Assembly (NCBI GenBank): GCA_028714015.1 | Contig: JAQTNG010000006.1 | Coordinates: forward strand, 1 to 32,739 | DNA length: 32,739 nt | From: Elusimicrobiota bacterium | GTDB lineage: Bacteria; Elusimicrobiota; Elusimicrobia; UBA1565; UBA9628 | Direction of reading: 5' to 3' | Shown: in pieces, positions 30,926-32,739 of the stretch | How positions within the stretch are numbered: the stretch's first letter is position 1 | How the letters are laid out: the number at the start of each line of letters is the position of its first letter | Notes under the pieces: model-generated | What the model saw: only the letters and a program-made list of their open reading frames with translations | Databases searched by the model: none | Told to the model about the DNA's origin: nothing | Program-made: the position numbers and the translations under genes

Positions 30926-32410
30926 CTCTTTTGCGCGCCGGGCGGGGCGTCAGCAGCACCAGGGCGTCGAGGCCGTTGTCGGCCAGCGGCGAGGCCTCGT
31001 AGCCGGCGGTCAGCGACTTCTCCAGACGCGCGGCTTCCTCCGGCCGAGAACGCCAGGCCCAATCCTTGTAGAGCACCAGCTCCGGCGCCGCGCCCGCCCG
31101 CGACCGGGCCGTTTCGAAGGCGGGCAGATCCTCGAGGAGCAGATAGGCCCACGCGGCGGGGCGCCCGGCGACCTCGCGGACGAAGGAAGGATTGAACGCG
31201 GCGACGTAGGCCCGCTCCGGGATCAGGCGCGCGGAATGCGCGAGAAAGCGGCGCGAGGCCTCGTGCTCGGGCTCGGGCGGGCGCGGAGCGCCCCAGGAGA
31301 GGCCGGCCGCGAGCAGGACCGCGGGGACGGCCGCGGCGGGCAGCATGGCGGCGGCGGCGACGGACAGCGGCAGCAGCGCGCTCAGCGCGTAGCGGTCCTC
31401 GGTTCCGGCGTCGAAGCGGCCCCGGAAGAAGCCGCCGTAAAGGACAAGGAAGGCCGCGGACAGGGCGGCGAGGCGGGCCGCCGGACGCTTCGCGAACGCC
31501 GCGAGGGCCGCGGGGAGGAGGATGGGCCAGAACTCCGCGCGGGAGGCGAGATAACGGAGGTTGGGAAGGAACTGCCGCGCCAGGTGGGAGAGCGGCGCCG
31601 TCGACGCGGCGGAGTAGCCGGGCAGGGCGGCCGCGCGGTTGGCGAGGGCAATTCCGCCGGGAACGGCGGCGCCGAGAAGCGCGGGCAGATAAACGGCGAG
31701 GGGAGCTCGGATCAGCACGGCATACCCGATGAGCAGAACATTCTCAGGACGCACCTGAACGGCAAAGGCAACGGTGCATGCGGCGAACGCGTCGAGCCTC
31801 GGCCCCGGCTCCCTCTCCCGGGCGTGAAGCGCCGCCAGCGCGGCCGCGCTCCAGAACAAAGTCGAGCTCGTGAGGTCGCTCGCGCGCCCGTAGCGAACGG
31901 CGAGCGGGAGGACGGCCCACACGAAGGCGGCGGCCAGGGCCCCGCGCTCGTCGTCGAACAGCTCGAGGGCCGCCCAGAACACGAACAGCGCGGAGAGGAC
32001 CGACAGGACCGCGCTCCAGACGAAGGCCGTCCGTTCGGCTCCGCCGAACAGCTTGAAGATCGCGGCCAGGGCCACGTGATGCCCGCCGGGCCATGACGGG
32101 CGGCCGAGGACGTCGTAGCCCGCGATGCCGCCGACGAGGGTCTCGGAGAACGTGCCGGTCGCGGCGAGGTGATGCGCGATGTCCAGGTGCTCGAACTCGT
32201 CGTCGTACACCTGATGCGCGGGCCCCGCCGTCAGCCGCAGCGCCAGTCCCGCGATCAGAATCAGTCCGAGCCAATACCCGGTGCGCGGCCGGGCGGCGCC
32301 GAGCCTCCGCCGCAGCCGCCCCGCCGCCGACGGCAGCAAGGCCAGCCAGGCCGCGAGGAGCACCGCCAGCGCCGCGGGATAAAGGCGGGCCAGGGCGCTT
32401 CCCGCGGACA

Positions 32411-32411
<1 letters not shown>
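30912..32411 (-). CDS. Polytopic membrane glycosyltransferase (GT-C / PMT-ArnT-like)
   Basis: About a dozen hydrophobic segments; QVYDDEFEHLDIAHHLAATG (acidic DDE loop after TM), GRPSWPGGHHVALAAIFKLFGG. Confidence 0.8.

Positions 32412-32739
<328 letters not shown>

Overview
High-GC bacterial window, densely coded on both strands. The lineage looks Elusimicrobiota-like, but that is only an impression from gene style. No tRNA, rRNA, CRISPR or transposase gene was recognised. The standout is a ~2.5 kaa ORF (19-7470, open to the window's left edge). It appears to fuse an M50/site-2-type intramembrane metalloprotease (HEVAH ... LDGG), about five subtilase-propeptide-like modules, a two-ring ClpB-type AAA+ unfoldase and an alpha-helical C-terminal domain. 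This would be a single-chain, membrane-tethered 'unfoldase + intramembrane protease', and I know of no described system with this layout. The rest of the window contains: a thioredoxin/TPR protein; an HD-GYP protein; a tolC-adaptor-ATPase-permease-permease efflux operon whose adaptor seems to lack the alpha-hairpin; a TonB-dependent receptor; rmlC with a coupled unknown gene; a tail-to-tail two-component pair plus a TPR lipoprotein; a small outer-membrane barrel; a KamA-family radical SAM enzyme; a butanoate-type set (3-hydroxybutyrate dehydrogenase, 3-hydroxybutyryl-CoA dehydrogenase, acyl-CoA dehydrogenase) with two coupled alpha/beta hydrolases; a GT-C glycosyltransferase; and the C-terminus of EttA. 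Two non-coding signals stand out. One is a recurrent -10 hexamer placed 5-7 nt upstream of start codons, suggesting widespread leaderless transcription. The other is a 24-bp perfect inverted repeat (REP/BIME-like) directly after the giant gene.
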